Assembly (NCBI GenBank): GCA_007922225.1 | Contig: ML679966.1 | Location: 35,096,793-35,160,792, forward strand | From: Emydura subglobosa | Taxonomy: Eukaryota; Chordata; Testudines; Chelidae | DNA length: 64,000 nucleotides | Direction of reading: 5' to 3' | The notes under the pieces: generated by a model | Told to the model about the DNA's origin: nothing | The model's database searches: none | Seen by the model: only the letters and a program-made list of their open reading frames with translations | In this document: piece after piece, positions 23,975-34,321 of the stretch | How positions within the stretch are numbered: position 1 is the first letter of the stretch | Layout: each line of letters begins with the position of its first letter | Made by a program: the position numbers and the translations under genes

Positions 23975-24895
23975 TTGAAGGTGTGATGCTTCGTGGAATG
24001 TGAATGACCATTTAAAATATTACTGATACCAATATTACAGAATTGCAATAAATATTGTATAGGATATACCATGCAAGGTATTGAACGAAAAGTCATGATT
24101 CGCTAAGATTGATAAGCACGTTTATATGTATGTATCAGTTTTGTATTATAAGTTTTAAAAATGTATAATATATTTGTAATTCAAACTTGTGCTGTGTTTA
24201 TGGGTGACACCCCAGAAAGGATGGCAGAAGCACTAAGCCTGCTTAATGATCCATGAAGGGAACTCAAATGTACAATGAATCCAGTGAAAGAACCCAGGGG
24301 CTATACCTTATGAGTCACCAGACATGTAAGAACATGCCTATGGACAGAGGACTCTGAGACTTTTCCATTCCATATGCTGTGTGGGTGTGTTTGGGACAAA
24401 GGAAGTACAAGCCTCATGGCAGAAACTATCAAATGCAGTGGCACCATCTCCATTTTATCTTCATTCCTGCTTCCTACCTTTGGATCAACTCATCTACAAC
24501 TGAAGCTATGAAACAAAGGACTGAGACCCATCCAGGTACTGGATGTACACCAGAGGAACTGTACAAGCCTGCAAACCCCACAATTCTGCTGAGAATCTGA
24601 TATATATGGATGTTGAAGTCATTTGTATGTATCTCTTTGCTTTGACCATTTAACATCTCTCTTCTTGTTTGTTTCTTTCTTTTTATAATAAACCTTTAGT
24701 TTTAGTTACTAAAGAAGTGGCTGGCAGCGTACTATTTTGGGTAAGATCCAAACATATTGATCTGGTAATGTGGCTGATCCTTTGGGGTCCAGGAGAACAT
24801 TTTGGTAAAGGGAATAGAGTTTTAAATAACTTATCTCTTTACTGGACCTAGTTGCTGATTGGAAGCCAGAGACTGATTGTGTATTTCTTGTTGTA
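23975..24895 (+). mobile_element. Solo LTR-like element, copy B, inside Gypsy RT
   Basis: About 0.9 kb between RT pieces at 23938 and 24901. It carries a plus-strand ATAATAAACC polyadenylation-like signal near 24685 and matches 18600-19110 in inverted orientation over its right half. It has no coding frame. It sits antisense to the host Gypsy and postdates it. Confidence 0.72.
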
Positions 24896-24900
24896 GCTTC

Positions 24901-25702
24901 TTAATAACCAGCACAGGAAATCAGGAGCACTGTTTGTGACTGGTCGGGGAAGCTAACTTCAGTGTTACCAACCAGTTCTGGGAGAAACTGCTCTCCTTTT
25001 GCAGCCTGTTCTGACCTTAGCATTTTCAGATGGGTTACCCTAGGCATGGGTGGGTCACAAAAAGTTCTCCTGCAAGTATGCATGGAGAGCCTGAAGTTCA
25101 GGTTTGGAGAGGGCATATATCCACCTGAATGAGATCTCAGCTTCAGGCTGGAGATTGATCTGGCTATTGTAAGTTGGATGTAGAGGCAGGATGTCTTCCT
25201 TCCCCTGGTGAAAAACATTGGTGAAGCTGTGGTATTTGTGGGGGATCTCAGCCACGATAGGCAGAGATGGGGGTGGGGGCACTGAGGGTCTTGGCAATCT
25301 TGCTCCCTGAGGGTCAGGGTCTTCCAGCAGATAATGTGAACTTCAGAGTGTACTGGTCTGGTTCTCAGATCCTGGAAGGCAGGATAGTTGGCAATACCCA
25401 GAACTATAGTGTAGGGTCCCCTTCTGCCAACAAATGTGGGCATCCTGGGTGGTAAACCAGGGCATACCTAGAATGACGGGAGTATCAGGAGCCCAAATTA
25501 ATCGAAATTGGAGGTTTTTATGATGCCCCTGGACAATGATAACCATTATTAGCAAGGTCAGGTGGGTTACTGGTCCCACAGAGAGAAGAGACCTATCAAT
25601 AGTCTTGACCAGATCTGGAAAGTTCTTGCATATGGTGGGAACCACATAGGTCTTAGCAAAATTCAAGTCCATAAAGTTACCAGAACCCCCTCCTCCCCGC
25701 AC
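24901..25702 (-). pseudogene. Gypsy protease and start of RT
   Basis: The minus frame 25343-25702 encodes a retropepsin-like unit. FMDLNFAKTY follows what should be the active-site DSG, and VILGMPWFTTQDAHICW is the conserved C-terminal ILG block. The expected D-S-G reads G-G-G here. The frame at 25055-25297 then gives the spacer ILPLHPTYNSQINL and RWIYALSKPELQALHAYLQE, the canonical entry to Gypsy RT. The coding is split by frameshifts. Confidence 0.85.
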
Positions 25703-25879
25703 TAAGCTGACTAGGGCCTGTAGTTGAATCTTGGTAGTTACCAGTAGTCAGATCAATAGAGGTATATGGAATTGCATTGGAAAGTGATTTGGGGGTCCTG
25801 CTGTGTCAGTTGTGCCCTTGGGTACTGGGAACTTACAGAGTGGGGAGAAGACCAGCTCTTCCCGGACCTACTCCTTGGG

Positions 25880-26640
25880 GCTGGGGATTTGGCATTTCCC
25901 AGCCCTGGTTCTGCCCATCTTTGTTGGACACGTCAAAGCAAGATGGCCAGGTTCCTCACAATACAAGCACAAACCTAACACCAGGTGTCAGTGCTTCTTT
26001 GAGTCAGAAAGCTGCGGGCAAACCTGGTTGTCTTGCAAGAGCTAAACTGCCAGGGAAGACCCGTGTGGTTGGGGTGTTGTGGGCAGGGTGGCTGGAGACC
26101 TCCAGAGAATCAAGCTCACAGCGCTACTCTGTGAGGAGATACTTGATTCTAATGTACAAGTCAATCAGCTCATTTCAAACTTGGTGAAGGCTCCATACGC
26201 ATGAGCTTGTCCTTTATAACCTCATTAACCCCAGGCAGAAATAGTGGTGCTGTGCTGTCTCATTCCACCCAGTGTCAGAAGCCAACATTCAGCTGTATAG
26301 CTGGTGATGAGCTGGCATTCCTGCCAAAAGGCTTGAAGGGTTGTCTCAGTCATCTGTGCATTGTTGTGGTCATCAAAGATAATGTATATGGCTTGAATGA
26401 ATTTCTCTAATTGTTGCAAAAGGGGGCTGGACTGTTCCAGGAGGAGGGAAGATCAGGTCAAAGCCTCCCTAGTCAAAAAGCTTAAGATGAGCCGCACATG
26501 GGCCTGGTCTCTGGGGAATGACCTATGGCATAATAAGAACAGGAGTCAACATTGGTTCAGGAGCCCCTGAAACTTGTACCAGTCACCATCAAATTTGTTA
26601 GGCAGTGGAATCTTTGGCTCCCAGAGTAGGGGCAGAGGAG
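25880..26640 (-). pseudogene. Gypsy gag remnant with zinc knuckle
   Basis: The minus strand shows capsid-like text (SSPLLQQLEKFIQAIYIIFD, then ETTLQAFWQECQLITSYTAE; frame 26225-26419) and, downstream at 25928-25969, a nucleocapsid knuckle CLYCEEPGHLALTC of the CX2CX4HX4C type. The gag style is that of Sushi-ichi elements and their domesticated RTL relatives. It is interrupted by stops. Confidence 0.85.
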
Positions 26641-27124
26641 GCAGCAGAACAACCTGCACCTGTGTAAATTTGGTTTGAGCTTAAATACATTTTATCATCC
26701 TGGAAAGATTACATTTGGTTTGATCTGTAATTAAATTTATGAATGAATATTTGGTACCATGTGCAATTCTAAACACTGGGTCATAAACCTATAGGTTATG
26801 TGCAAAGAGCTATGTGTCTTGTGCACCTACGGGAGTAACGGATGCAAAGGACTTGAAGTGCCATGTGCAAAGATGAAGATGGAAGAAAATTAGAGCATCC
26901 CATTGATGGAACAGACTGCATTTAAGACTGTGGACAATTTACATCAGTGCTATCCTTCATGGTGGCAGCAGTCCAATGGTACACAAGATGAAGATCTACA
27001 GATCAAGCAAGAAGACCAAGTAAAAGAGGTACCTTGTTTCTGTGTTCTTGATCCCCCTGGTTCCAGTTTCTTCCGGTGTTCCTGACTACCCAATCCACTT
27101 TGTTCCCGATCCACCTACTGATCC
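26641..27124 (-). other. Gypsy 5' untranslated region
   Basis: Lies between gag and the 5' LTR of the minus-strand Gypsy. No tRNA primer-binding site could be picked out with confidence. The part at about 26690-26900 is AT-rich and may be foreign. Confidence 0.45.
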
Positions 27125-27280
27125 ATTCCTAGAGAGCCAGTATCAATAGTCAGAAGCTGTTGCCAAGAGACAAGCTGGAGGTCAGGAACTGGATACCACA
27201 TCCAAAGGTCAAGCCAGAGTCTGTAGGGAGAAGCTGAAGCCAAGGGTCAAACTAGAGGTCAGAAACTGGTGCAAGTAGGG

Positions 27281-28870
27281 TGTCACAGTCTCAGGTGCAG
27301 TCCAGACCAGTGAGGAGTTGTGTCACCACTAGTCCTGTAACCTTGGATGGCTCACAGTGCTTTGCTGTTGTAGCTGCCAACCTGAGCCATTCACAACCAG
27401 CCCACCAGCATGCAGATCACACCCTGAGTTTTTGTATGCTAGATAGTCCTGGTTCAGCAGCTCTGACTCCAGCGGCCTGTGCATAACCCCACAGCCCCAC
27501 TTTGGCTTTTACATCCTTGGTTACTAACTTCAGGGTGACCCCAATGCATTTCCAATCCGAATTTTCCCAAACTGTGTGCTCTGTAATGTCCAACCCTATC
27601 CTGGACAGTTTGGAGAAATAACATGGTTTGTTTGTTCCTTTAAAGACACAAAAACACATCACATCTCATTAACTTAACTGAGGATGAATACACCCTTCCC
27701 TTTAAACACAGCACAGAGTTGATTTATGATAACATTCTCTCAGTCAGACCTTGTACAAAAGTGTCAGATGCTGGCTTACCTTGTCTTCTTAGCTGAAAGA
27801 TCTTTACTTAAGTAGGTTTCTCACCTATATTCAGTTCCAGAGACTTCAGCCTTCCCTTGGATTGAAGGACTCATCTTTCTCAGCTTGCAAGAGCTTGGGC
27901 CTCTTGTATGTCTAGTGACTGATGCCAAAAGTGCCTTCTGTCTTTGCTTTTATTTCCCAAAGTTCAATGATCTTGTTTCAAGAGGCAGGATGACCTCATG
28001 CTGTTCTTCCCTTTCTCTGGGTTTCTCATCCGCCTCTATGATTTCAATGTAAATGGGACTCCACTGTTTGAGTCTATCAGGCTTAATTTATATAAAAGAC
28101 AGGTAGATAGCTGTGCCATTCACTACTGTTTGGGCAGACTGTACAGCTTGATATCAGTGAGTATTCCTAATTCTTTACATAGCATTAATATATACTTTTT
28201 CACAGTGATATTATTCACCAGTGTGTCATTAGCTTTCAGAAAAGACCCTTCGCTATACAATTTTATAATACAGTAATGTATTATAAACAATGGGAGTCCT
28301 GTAGCATGTTAAAGACTAACAAATTTCTGCGGGCATAAGCTTTCATGGGCTGCAACCCACTTTATCAGATGCATCAGATAATGCATCAGATAATGTAGTA
28401 TACAATCAATTGATTCAGTTGCTTATCACCTGAGGTTCAGCCACCCTGTCTTTATAGACCAGTAAACCTTTTAAATGGATTTTTTTAAAGGAAAACCAGA
28501 CCAAGCTTCTCTCCCCTGATGGATGTAGATGCCATGCTGTCTTCTCTCCTACATGTTAGTGTGAGGTTTGCCTCCACCCCTCATTAGTTTGATGGGTATG
28601 TTTATTGTTTATATGTAAACTGAGGTATACACACATTCCTTTGTTTAGGATAACTCTGTTTAACAATTCCCCCGACATACTTGGTTTGAACACATCTTAG
28701 TTATCATTCCAGCATCTAACCAGCATAACTCTTAATATCCACCACATACATATATACATGATGCAAGATTATTAATTGATCAGTGAGTTAGTTTTCAGAT
28801 GTTACCTCACAAAGCATATTTTGTACAAAGATTATGTGTGGGGTGTGAACACAGGAGTGCTTAGTGTCAC
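27281..28870. mobile_element. LTR-like insertion inside the Gypsy 5' LTR
   Basis: About 1.59 kb absent from the sister LTR. It opens TGTCACAGTCTCAGG and closes ...AGTGTCACAGGG, with AGGG on both sides as a possible short target duplication. No coding frame was recognised. A separate repeat with a hammerhead-like core (28290-28400) sits inside it. It is probably a solo LTR of an endogenous retrovirus. Confidence 0.6.
28290..28400 (-). repeat. Penelope-like repeat fragment with hammerhead-like core
   Basis: On the minus strand the order is CTGATAA (28362-28368), a 5-bp stem with a 6-nt loop (28345-28360), GAAA (28341-28344), and a short GC/UUAU/GC hairpin. This is the arrangement of a hammerhead ribozyme with the very short stem III known from Penelope-like elements. 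Reptile relatives, as I recall them, read CTGATGA and then GCTTATGCTC. This copy has G8 changed to A and lacks the U before the cleavage position, so it should be inactive. Stem I is not evident. Confidence 0.45.
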
Positions 28871-29158
28871 AGGGATTTAAAGGCGGGGCAGAACAGAGGC
28901 AAGGCTGGGTGCAAGACAGAAGCAACAGGGACAAGGTAACACAGCAGCAGTTACAGTGGTAGGCATGAGCACTGAGTAGCCAGTGAGCTGCTGCTGCTGC
29001 TGCCGGCCCCTACAGCCAATCAGGCAGTCTGCTGCAGGTCAGCTGTACTGATGAGGCTGCCTGGAAACTAGATCTGCTGCAGGCCCTGATTCCTGACATT
29101 TACCATTAAGGTCCCAAAACTGCAAACACAACACATGTGAATATTCCTATTGGGATGT

Positions 29159-29480
29159 TGTGACAAAGTGAAGATATTCTTGGGGTTTTCTCTGAGTGCT
29201 GTGTGCCTCAGTTTCCCCCCGTGTGTTACTCAAGTATTTCGGTGAGGGGAGCCGAGTGTATGAGCATTACAGAGACCACTGGAGGGTGGATGGGCCTTCC
29301 CCAGCCACACGTAGGCAGTCCTGGCCAGGACCTCCTGCCTCGGCACAACCAGTTGCAACAGGTTGGGGCAGGTAAAGACCAGGACTCCTAGTTAAGCTAC
29401 AAGTAAAGTCCTTCTATGCTGTGATCCTGAGAACTAATAAACCCTTCTGACTTCCAGGCTGGCTGTGAATTGCTTCTGAC
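29159..29480 (+). repeat. Gmr1-like 5' LTR
   Basis: Shares with the 3' LTR the run AAGATATTCTTGGG, GCCTCAGTTTCCCC, GTATTTCGGTGA, CATTGCAGAGACCA (CATTACAGAGACCA here) and CAACCAGTTGCAACAGGTTG. The right end is not fixed. An ACTAATAAACCC polyadenylation-like signal lies at about 29432. Confidence 0.8.
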
Positions 29481-30640
29481 TACAAGGCAGGGTGCCCGGC
29501 CCTTTGGGCCTGGAGGAACTCCCTGGAACCCATCCAAGGGGGTGGGTCCCGCAGGGGGAGTTCCTGGTGGAGCAGGAGTGCTGAACCCTCCGAGGCCAGA
29601 TGGAGGAGACAACTGTGCTGGGGTGGGGAGACCCAGGGTGGCAGACCCCTTCCGAAGGGCTAGAGTCCTGTCGGGTTGTGTTGAGAGAAGTCCAGGGCAC
29701 GATCCCTTTGGGGACTCCATCACAAGTGGTGGCAGCAGTGGGATGCACACCACAGATGAGGGCATCTGGCAGTAAGTGATTTGGGAGCAGTGGGACTAAG
29801 GGTAGAGTTAGAGGAGCAGCGAGATGGAGTATTACCTCTCCTTGAGAAGGACATTGTGGAGCTGAGCAGAGAGGGAGCTTTGCTCTTTGGAAGGCTCAGC
29901 AGGACGCAGTTAATCTAGTTGCCCAGTGGGAGGAGAGCGACTGAGCAGACCCTCCCGCAGACAGGGTTGACAGGGGGGGTCTGGGAGTGACCAGCATCCA
30001 CAAGACCTGCATCCCTAACCAGGAAGGGGTCCCTCAAAAGAGTAGCCTGGACAGGCTTGGTGGAATGACTGTGTCTCTTTGAGACAGGACCCATGTTCCT
30101 GTAACTGCCAAGGATTTGAATTTGAATCCAGGGAACCAATTGGCTGAGACTTAAGTGGTCAGTAAAAATGCAAATGACCTGGATGGCAGGGGGAGGAGCT
30201 GCTCATCTTGGGATACCTACCTGCCTGTACCCAGATCCCAGGAGCTGAGTGGGACCAAGGGGGATCCCTGCTTCCCTGCACATGGGAAAGGTGGCTCATC
30301 CTAGCTCTGATGCTGTGACTAATGCAGTGGGCTCACAGTCACCGAGTGGAACATGTGAGCATGTTGGAGCTGTTGCCCAAGGGTCCAGTCAGAGTGGACT
30401 CGCAGAGAGGAGGCTAGGGAGAGAGGCAGGGGTGCTGAAGGCTCAGAGGTGCAGTACTGGGAGGTGGAGCAGCCTAAGGCTTAACCCCCAACAGAGAGTA
30501 TGCCCTTATTTAGGGTCCATATGCTAGAGGGTGGTTCCTCCCAGGGACCGTACAGAGCAGAAAGAGCATCGTACCTGTGAATCCGTGTCAGCTCAGGCAT
30601 GCTGGAAAAACAGAGACAGTACAAACTGGGGGTGGCTGAG
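29481..30640 (+). pseudogene. Gmr1-like leader and broken gag N-terminus
   Basis: GC-rich leader (including GTGGTGGCAGCAGTGGGATG near 29727, a plausible primer-binding region) followed by gag-like coding text with many stops. No intact frame is present. Confidence 0.5.
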
Positions 30641-31949
30641 AGGGCACATGTTATTCAAATAACAAATATCACAGGATCTTTTTCAGGGGATAAGGCAACA
30701 AGCCACGTTTATTGTGAATACAAAAATTTGGTAAATAGTATCAATAAAAAAGTGTCAACACTGTAACATCAACATCAATATTGTTCTTTACTTAGTGGAG
30801 TAGTATCAATAATGTAAATACTAGGAAAACAGTATCAACATTGTATCAATACTACAATTACAGAGATTCTTGTTAATAAAATATACTTCGTTGACATGTT
30901 TCAATTGGTACTTTCATTCACACTCACACACACTGACAGGCATACACAGACAGGGAGACAGACAAATATACATAGGGATCTCACAGATGTTATAGTTACC
31001 AGCCTCTTGGTGCTCATGGTAGTCACTGGCCAGGTGACTGTAGCACAAGGGTGAGGAGCAAGGTTCTGCCGATGCGCATCAGTACTCCTGAATGGTGTGG
31101 TGATGTAGACTCTAACCTCCAGCCTTCATCTTTCTGTCCCATTTTATAGGGAAAAGACCCCATGTAAGTCTATGGGTTTTTGCTCTGTCATGCTGCATCT
31201 GCTTTTGGTGTGATCCTTAATCACCCACATTGTGGCAAGCCTGATCAGATTTTGTTCTTTGAAGTGGGCTGACTCCAAAGTTATCTGGGTGGGCTCCTCT
31301 TCGGCCAGTTGAGTGGTAAAAGTTATTATCTTCGCTCCTTTCTTCCTCCCTCAAACGTTTTTGGTGAGGCTGGTGTTTTCTTCCTCTGTTTCGACATCCC
31401 TTACTCAGACCAATTGTTCAATCACTCTCCCTGTCTACACCCACCTCAATTGCTCGGCCATTCACACTTCAATCACTCAGAGCCAACTCCTAGCTGAAGA
31501 ATTCACATATTATTTTTAAAGCAAACATTATTTAATTTTTGCCAGTGTCTTTCACAATTAGGTAGGTATATTACATTTCACAGTGTGGCTTTTTATACTT
31601 AAAATAGGGTTTTTACAAATATATTGAGAGTGGGTAAAATTAACAGATAAAATGGTCAGTGGAGTGGTTTTACAAACAATCTTAAAACAAATAGAATTAT
31701 AGAAAGTAAAGACAGATTTGAATTATTATGCAGTAAATGGATATTTTAAAAAGGTTGAAGTGAACATTTAAAAGGGTAGAACAATAAGTCAGTTGAGGTT
31801 TTAACTTTTGATTAAAGTTACAATGTGTCAGGCTGAAGTGCCTCTTGGTATGAAGGGTGTGTGTGTGTGTTTGTGGCTTTGTTCTTTCATGTATTTCATT
31901 AAAACAGGATTGGGCCAACACACATATATGCTAGCTTGCTGGTCCCGCT
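30641..31949. mobile_element. Insertion in Gmr1-like gag leader
   Basis: About 1.25 kb of AT-rich sequence separates the gag leader from the SCAN-like capsid. It includes repeated ATCAATA/TCAACA-type text at 30735-30865, a short TG repeat at 31858-31872, and no recognisable coding. It is probably an LTR-type insertion; its ends are unresolved. Confidence 0.5.
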
Positions 31950-32420
31950 CAAGGAGGGAGGAGATATAGATGCCTACCTCACTACCTTCGAGAAGGCTTG
32001 TAACTTGCACCAGGTAGCCCCTGCAGATCGATTGTGGTACCTGAAACCCCTCCTGGGGCCAAAAGCCATAGGAGCGTTCAACTAGATGGACAAGGTGGAG
32101 ACCAGGGACTATGAGCGATTCAAGGAGGCTCTGCTGCTCTGACCACCAAGGCATACCGGAAAAGATTCTGAGCCGTGCGAAAGACCCCAGGGGTGACCTA
32201 CGTGGAAACCACCACCCTGATGAGAGATTGCATCTGCCAATGGGGTATTGGAGCCGGGACTGTTAGCATCTTTAAACTGATGGGTTTGGAACAGCTGTAT
32301 GAGATCGGTCCCCCTGACCTGAAGCTGTGGATGAAGGACAAGAAGCCTAAGACTCTGCAAGCAAGGTGGCTGATGAGTTCGTGAACAGTCGGTCGGGACA
32401 TGGACTGGGTCCAAAGGGGG
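31950..32420 (+). pseudogene. SCAN-like gag capsid remnant
   Basis: Broken frames read GGDIDAYLTTFEKACNLHQV, then DRLWYLKPLLGPKA, then (32175-32384) RKTPGVTYVETTTLMRDCI, LMGLEQLYEIGPPDLKLWMK and DKKPKTLQA. The second half has the helix pattern of the vertebrate SCAN domain (LMxLEQxYxxxPxxLxxWxxDxKPxT). It is known that SCAN arose from the capsid of Gmr1-like Gypsy elements. It is element-derived here, not a host zinc-finger gene: no KRAB or C2H2 array follows, and a gag knuckle and protease do. Confidence 0.85.
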
Positions 32421-32539
32421 ATGGGGTCAGGTTGGGGATGCCACATGGGACCAAGAGGGACCCCAGAAGAAGGACCCCAGAAAACCTCCCTCCAAAAGGA
32501 CAGCTAATAGTGGGACAAACCGACTGATCTCCAGAGACC

Positions 32540-32940
32540 AACAAGACTGGAGGTGCCCTTACTGTGGGCAGGAGGGACACAAGTGGGTGCAATGCCCAAG
32601 GCTCAAGGATGGGAGGGGTAAGCCAATCTCTCAAAGGGTTAATTGGGTGGGGGCTTCCCCAGAGGAGGAGCCAGCTGCGCAGGGGGATGCGGTTGGCAGC
32701 GTCACAGAGTCTTGGGCAAGGAGGCTGCCAGACTGGCTCTCTGGGGCAGGGCAGAGCTCCTGACTCAGAGTTTGCCATCTGCCAGGTGAGCGTGGGGCCT
32801 CCCTGAAGGAGCCAGCGCTTCACCCCCCTTGAGGTGGACGGAAGGAAGGTCCAGGGGTTCTGGGACACGGGAACTGAGGTGACGCTGGCCCTGCCCGAGG
32901 TGATGGGCCCAGGCCGGGTGGTGCCCAATACTTACCTAAC
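32540..32940 (+). pseudogene. Gag zinc knuckle and retropepsin remnant
   Basis: CPYCGQEGHKWVQC at 32554-32595 is a CX2CX4HX4C nucleocapsid knuckle. Further on, WDTGTEVTLALPEVMGPGRV (D-T-G at 32864-32872) is the active-site loop of a retroviral-type aspartic protease. Frames shift between the two. The catalytic DTG itself is intact. Confidence 0.85.
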
Positions 32941-33428
32941 CTGAAGGGGGGTGGTCAGCCCCCCTGGTCAAGGTACCCATGGCATGGATGCATCTGAGGC
33001 GGGGGGCCAAGGATGGCCCCAAAGAAGTGGGGGTGCATGACTGGTTGCCAGCCAAGGTGTTGATGGGGAGTGACCTGGAGGACTGGCCGGGCGAACCCCA
33101 GAGTGCCCTGCCATTACCCGTAGCCAGAGACAAAAAGGGGCACCCTAGCCTGGCACTAGGGAGACCCCCCAGCCAAATGTGTGGAATCCTGGGAGGGGGC
33201 TGCTGAGGCCAAGACTTAGTGGGGCAGGGACCCCAGAATCAGAAAAGGGGGTGTCCCCGGCAGCCAAATTCCAGACCGAGTTGGGGTCATTAATGAAGCT
33301 GGCCATGGGGCTGCAAAATCCCTTGGGGAAGATTCCTGTGGGAAAAAGGGTTCCTGTACTGGGAGTGGGCTCCCCCCGGGGAGGTAAAACCGGGAAATCA
33401 AGAGACAGCTGGTGATCCCCCAAAGATA

Positions 33429-33836
33429 TTGCAGCAGGCTATTGTACCTGGCACACGATGTCCCTGTCTCAGGACCCAGGGGATCCAGCACACCAGGCAA
33501 AGGCTGCTGCAGAACTTTTACTGGCCGGGGATCTTTGATGAGGTCCGGCTGTACTGCCAGTCCTGTGACTCCTGTCAGAGGGTAGGAATGGCCGAGGTTA
33601 CATACCTGAGCTGCAAGGTGGGGAGTGGCCTCCTAAAGACAGAGCCAGCTAAGGTGGAGACAATCAGGGACTCGCCTGTCCCCCAGACTAAGAACCAGAT
33701 CCAGGCCTTAATCGGGATGGAGGGGTACTACCAGAAGTTTGTACCTCACTTCAGCTCCATCACTGAGCTATGTAGGAAGGGGAAGCCAGACAAGGTGGCC
33801 TGGACCGAGCCGTGCCAAAAAGCCTCTGTTCACTGA
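33429..33836 (+). pseudogene. Integrase zinc-binding fragment fused to late RT
   Basis: A 135-codon open frame joins two distant pol parts. It starts with integrase zinc-domain text (HTRQRLLQNFYWPGIFDEVR and CQSCDSCQR) and continues with the RT connection region (PAKVETIRDSPVPQTKNQIQ, ALIGMEGYYQKFVPHFSS, then KVAWTEPCQKA). The integrase catalytic core and most of RT are missing between them, so this is a deletion product. It shows that integrase preceded RT in the parent. Confidence 0.9.
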
Positions 33837-34317
33837 AAGAGGCTCTAGTCCAGGACCCGGTTCTGGTAAATCCAAATTTCGACAAGCCCTTTATAGCGTT
33901 CACAGATGCCTCAGAAAGGGCTAGGCACAGTGCTGATGCAAACTGACACGAAGGGGAAGAGGCATTCCATTGTGTACCTGAGCAAGAAGCTGCTGCCTCG
34001 GGAGCAGAACTATGCTGTGATAGAGAAGGAGTGCCTGGCCATGCAGGAGGAGCTCTTTAGAAACTGCAGCCATACCTGTTTGGTCAGCTCTTCACTGTGT
34101 ATATGGACCACTCTGACCTAGCTACACCAGACGAAAGGGGCTAATACCGAGCTCCTGAGGTGGAGTCTGACCTTCCAAGGTAACGATATGGAGGAGGCCT
34201 ACATTAAGGAAAGTGTCAATGTTATAGCTGATACCTTGTCATGGAGAGGGGGCCTGAACTTCCCCAGGTCTCCAGCTGAGGTGACCATGCTCAGGTCGGT
34301 CTCGAAGGGGGGAGAGA
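33837..34317 (+). pseudogene. Gmr1-like RNase H remnant and polypurine tract
   Basis: Out-of-frame pieces give FTDASE (D in 33905-33907), HSIVYLSKKLLPREQNYAVI and EKECLAMQEE, then YMDHSDLA and IADTLS. These are the RNase H blocks of Gypsy elements in their usual order. A purine-rich tract (AAGGGGGGAGAGATGGGA) follows at about 34304 and leads straight into the 3' LTR. Confidence 0.88.
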
Positions 34318-34321
34318 TGGG

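Larger units (their letters stand above)
19760..29098 (-). mobile_element. Sushi-like Ty3/Gypsy chromovirus with three nested insertions
   Basis: A whole but dead LTR retrotransposon on the minus strand, read right to left: 5' LTR (27125-29098, interrupted), gag (about 25880-26640), protease, reverse transcriptase, RNase H, integrase, integrase C-terminus plus chromodomain (20290-20640), and 3' LTR (19760-20262). The gene order gag-PR-RT-RH-IN with a terminal chromodomain is that of vertebrate chromoviruses such as Sushi-ichi, the lineage from which mammalian RTL genes are known to derive. All frames carry stops and shifts. It is opened by insertions at about 21020-22190, 23975-24895 and 27281-28870. 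Edges at 29098 are supported by LTR comparison; the left edge is approximate. Confidence 0.88.
27125..29098 (-). repeat. Gypsy 5' LTR, split by a 1.6-kb insertion
   Basis: Pieces at about 27125-27280 and 28871-29098 align to the 3' LTR at 19760-20262 (AGAAGCTGAAGCCAAGGGTC; GGACAAGGTAACACAGCAGC; GGCCCTGATTCCTGACA at the outer edge). On the minus strand the LTR therefore begins TGTCAGGAATC, with the canonical TG. The intervening sequence is a separate insertion. Confidence 0.8.

Noticed and set aside
32175..32384. Possible host SCAN zinc-finger gene
   Set aside because: The SCAN-like text is flanked by gag knuckle, protease, integrase and RNase H remnants and an LTR pair, so it is a retrotransposon capsid.
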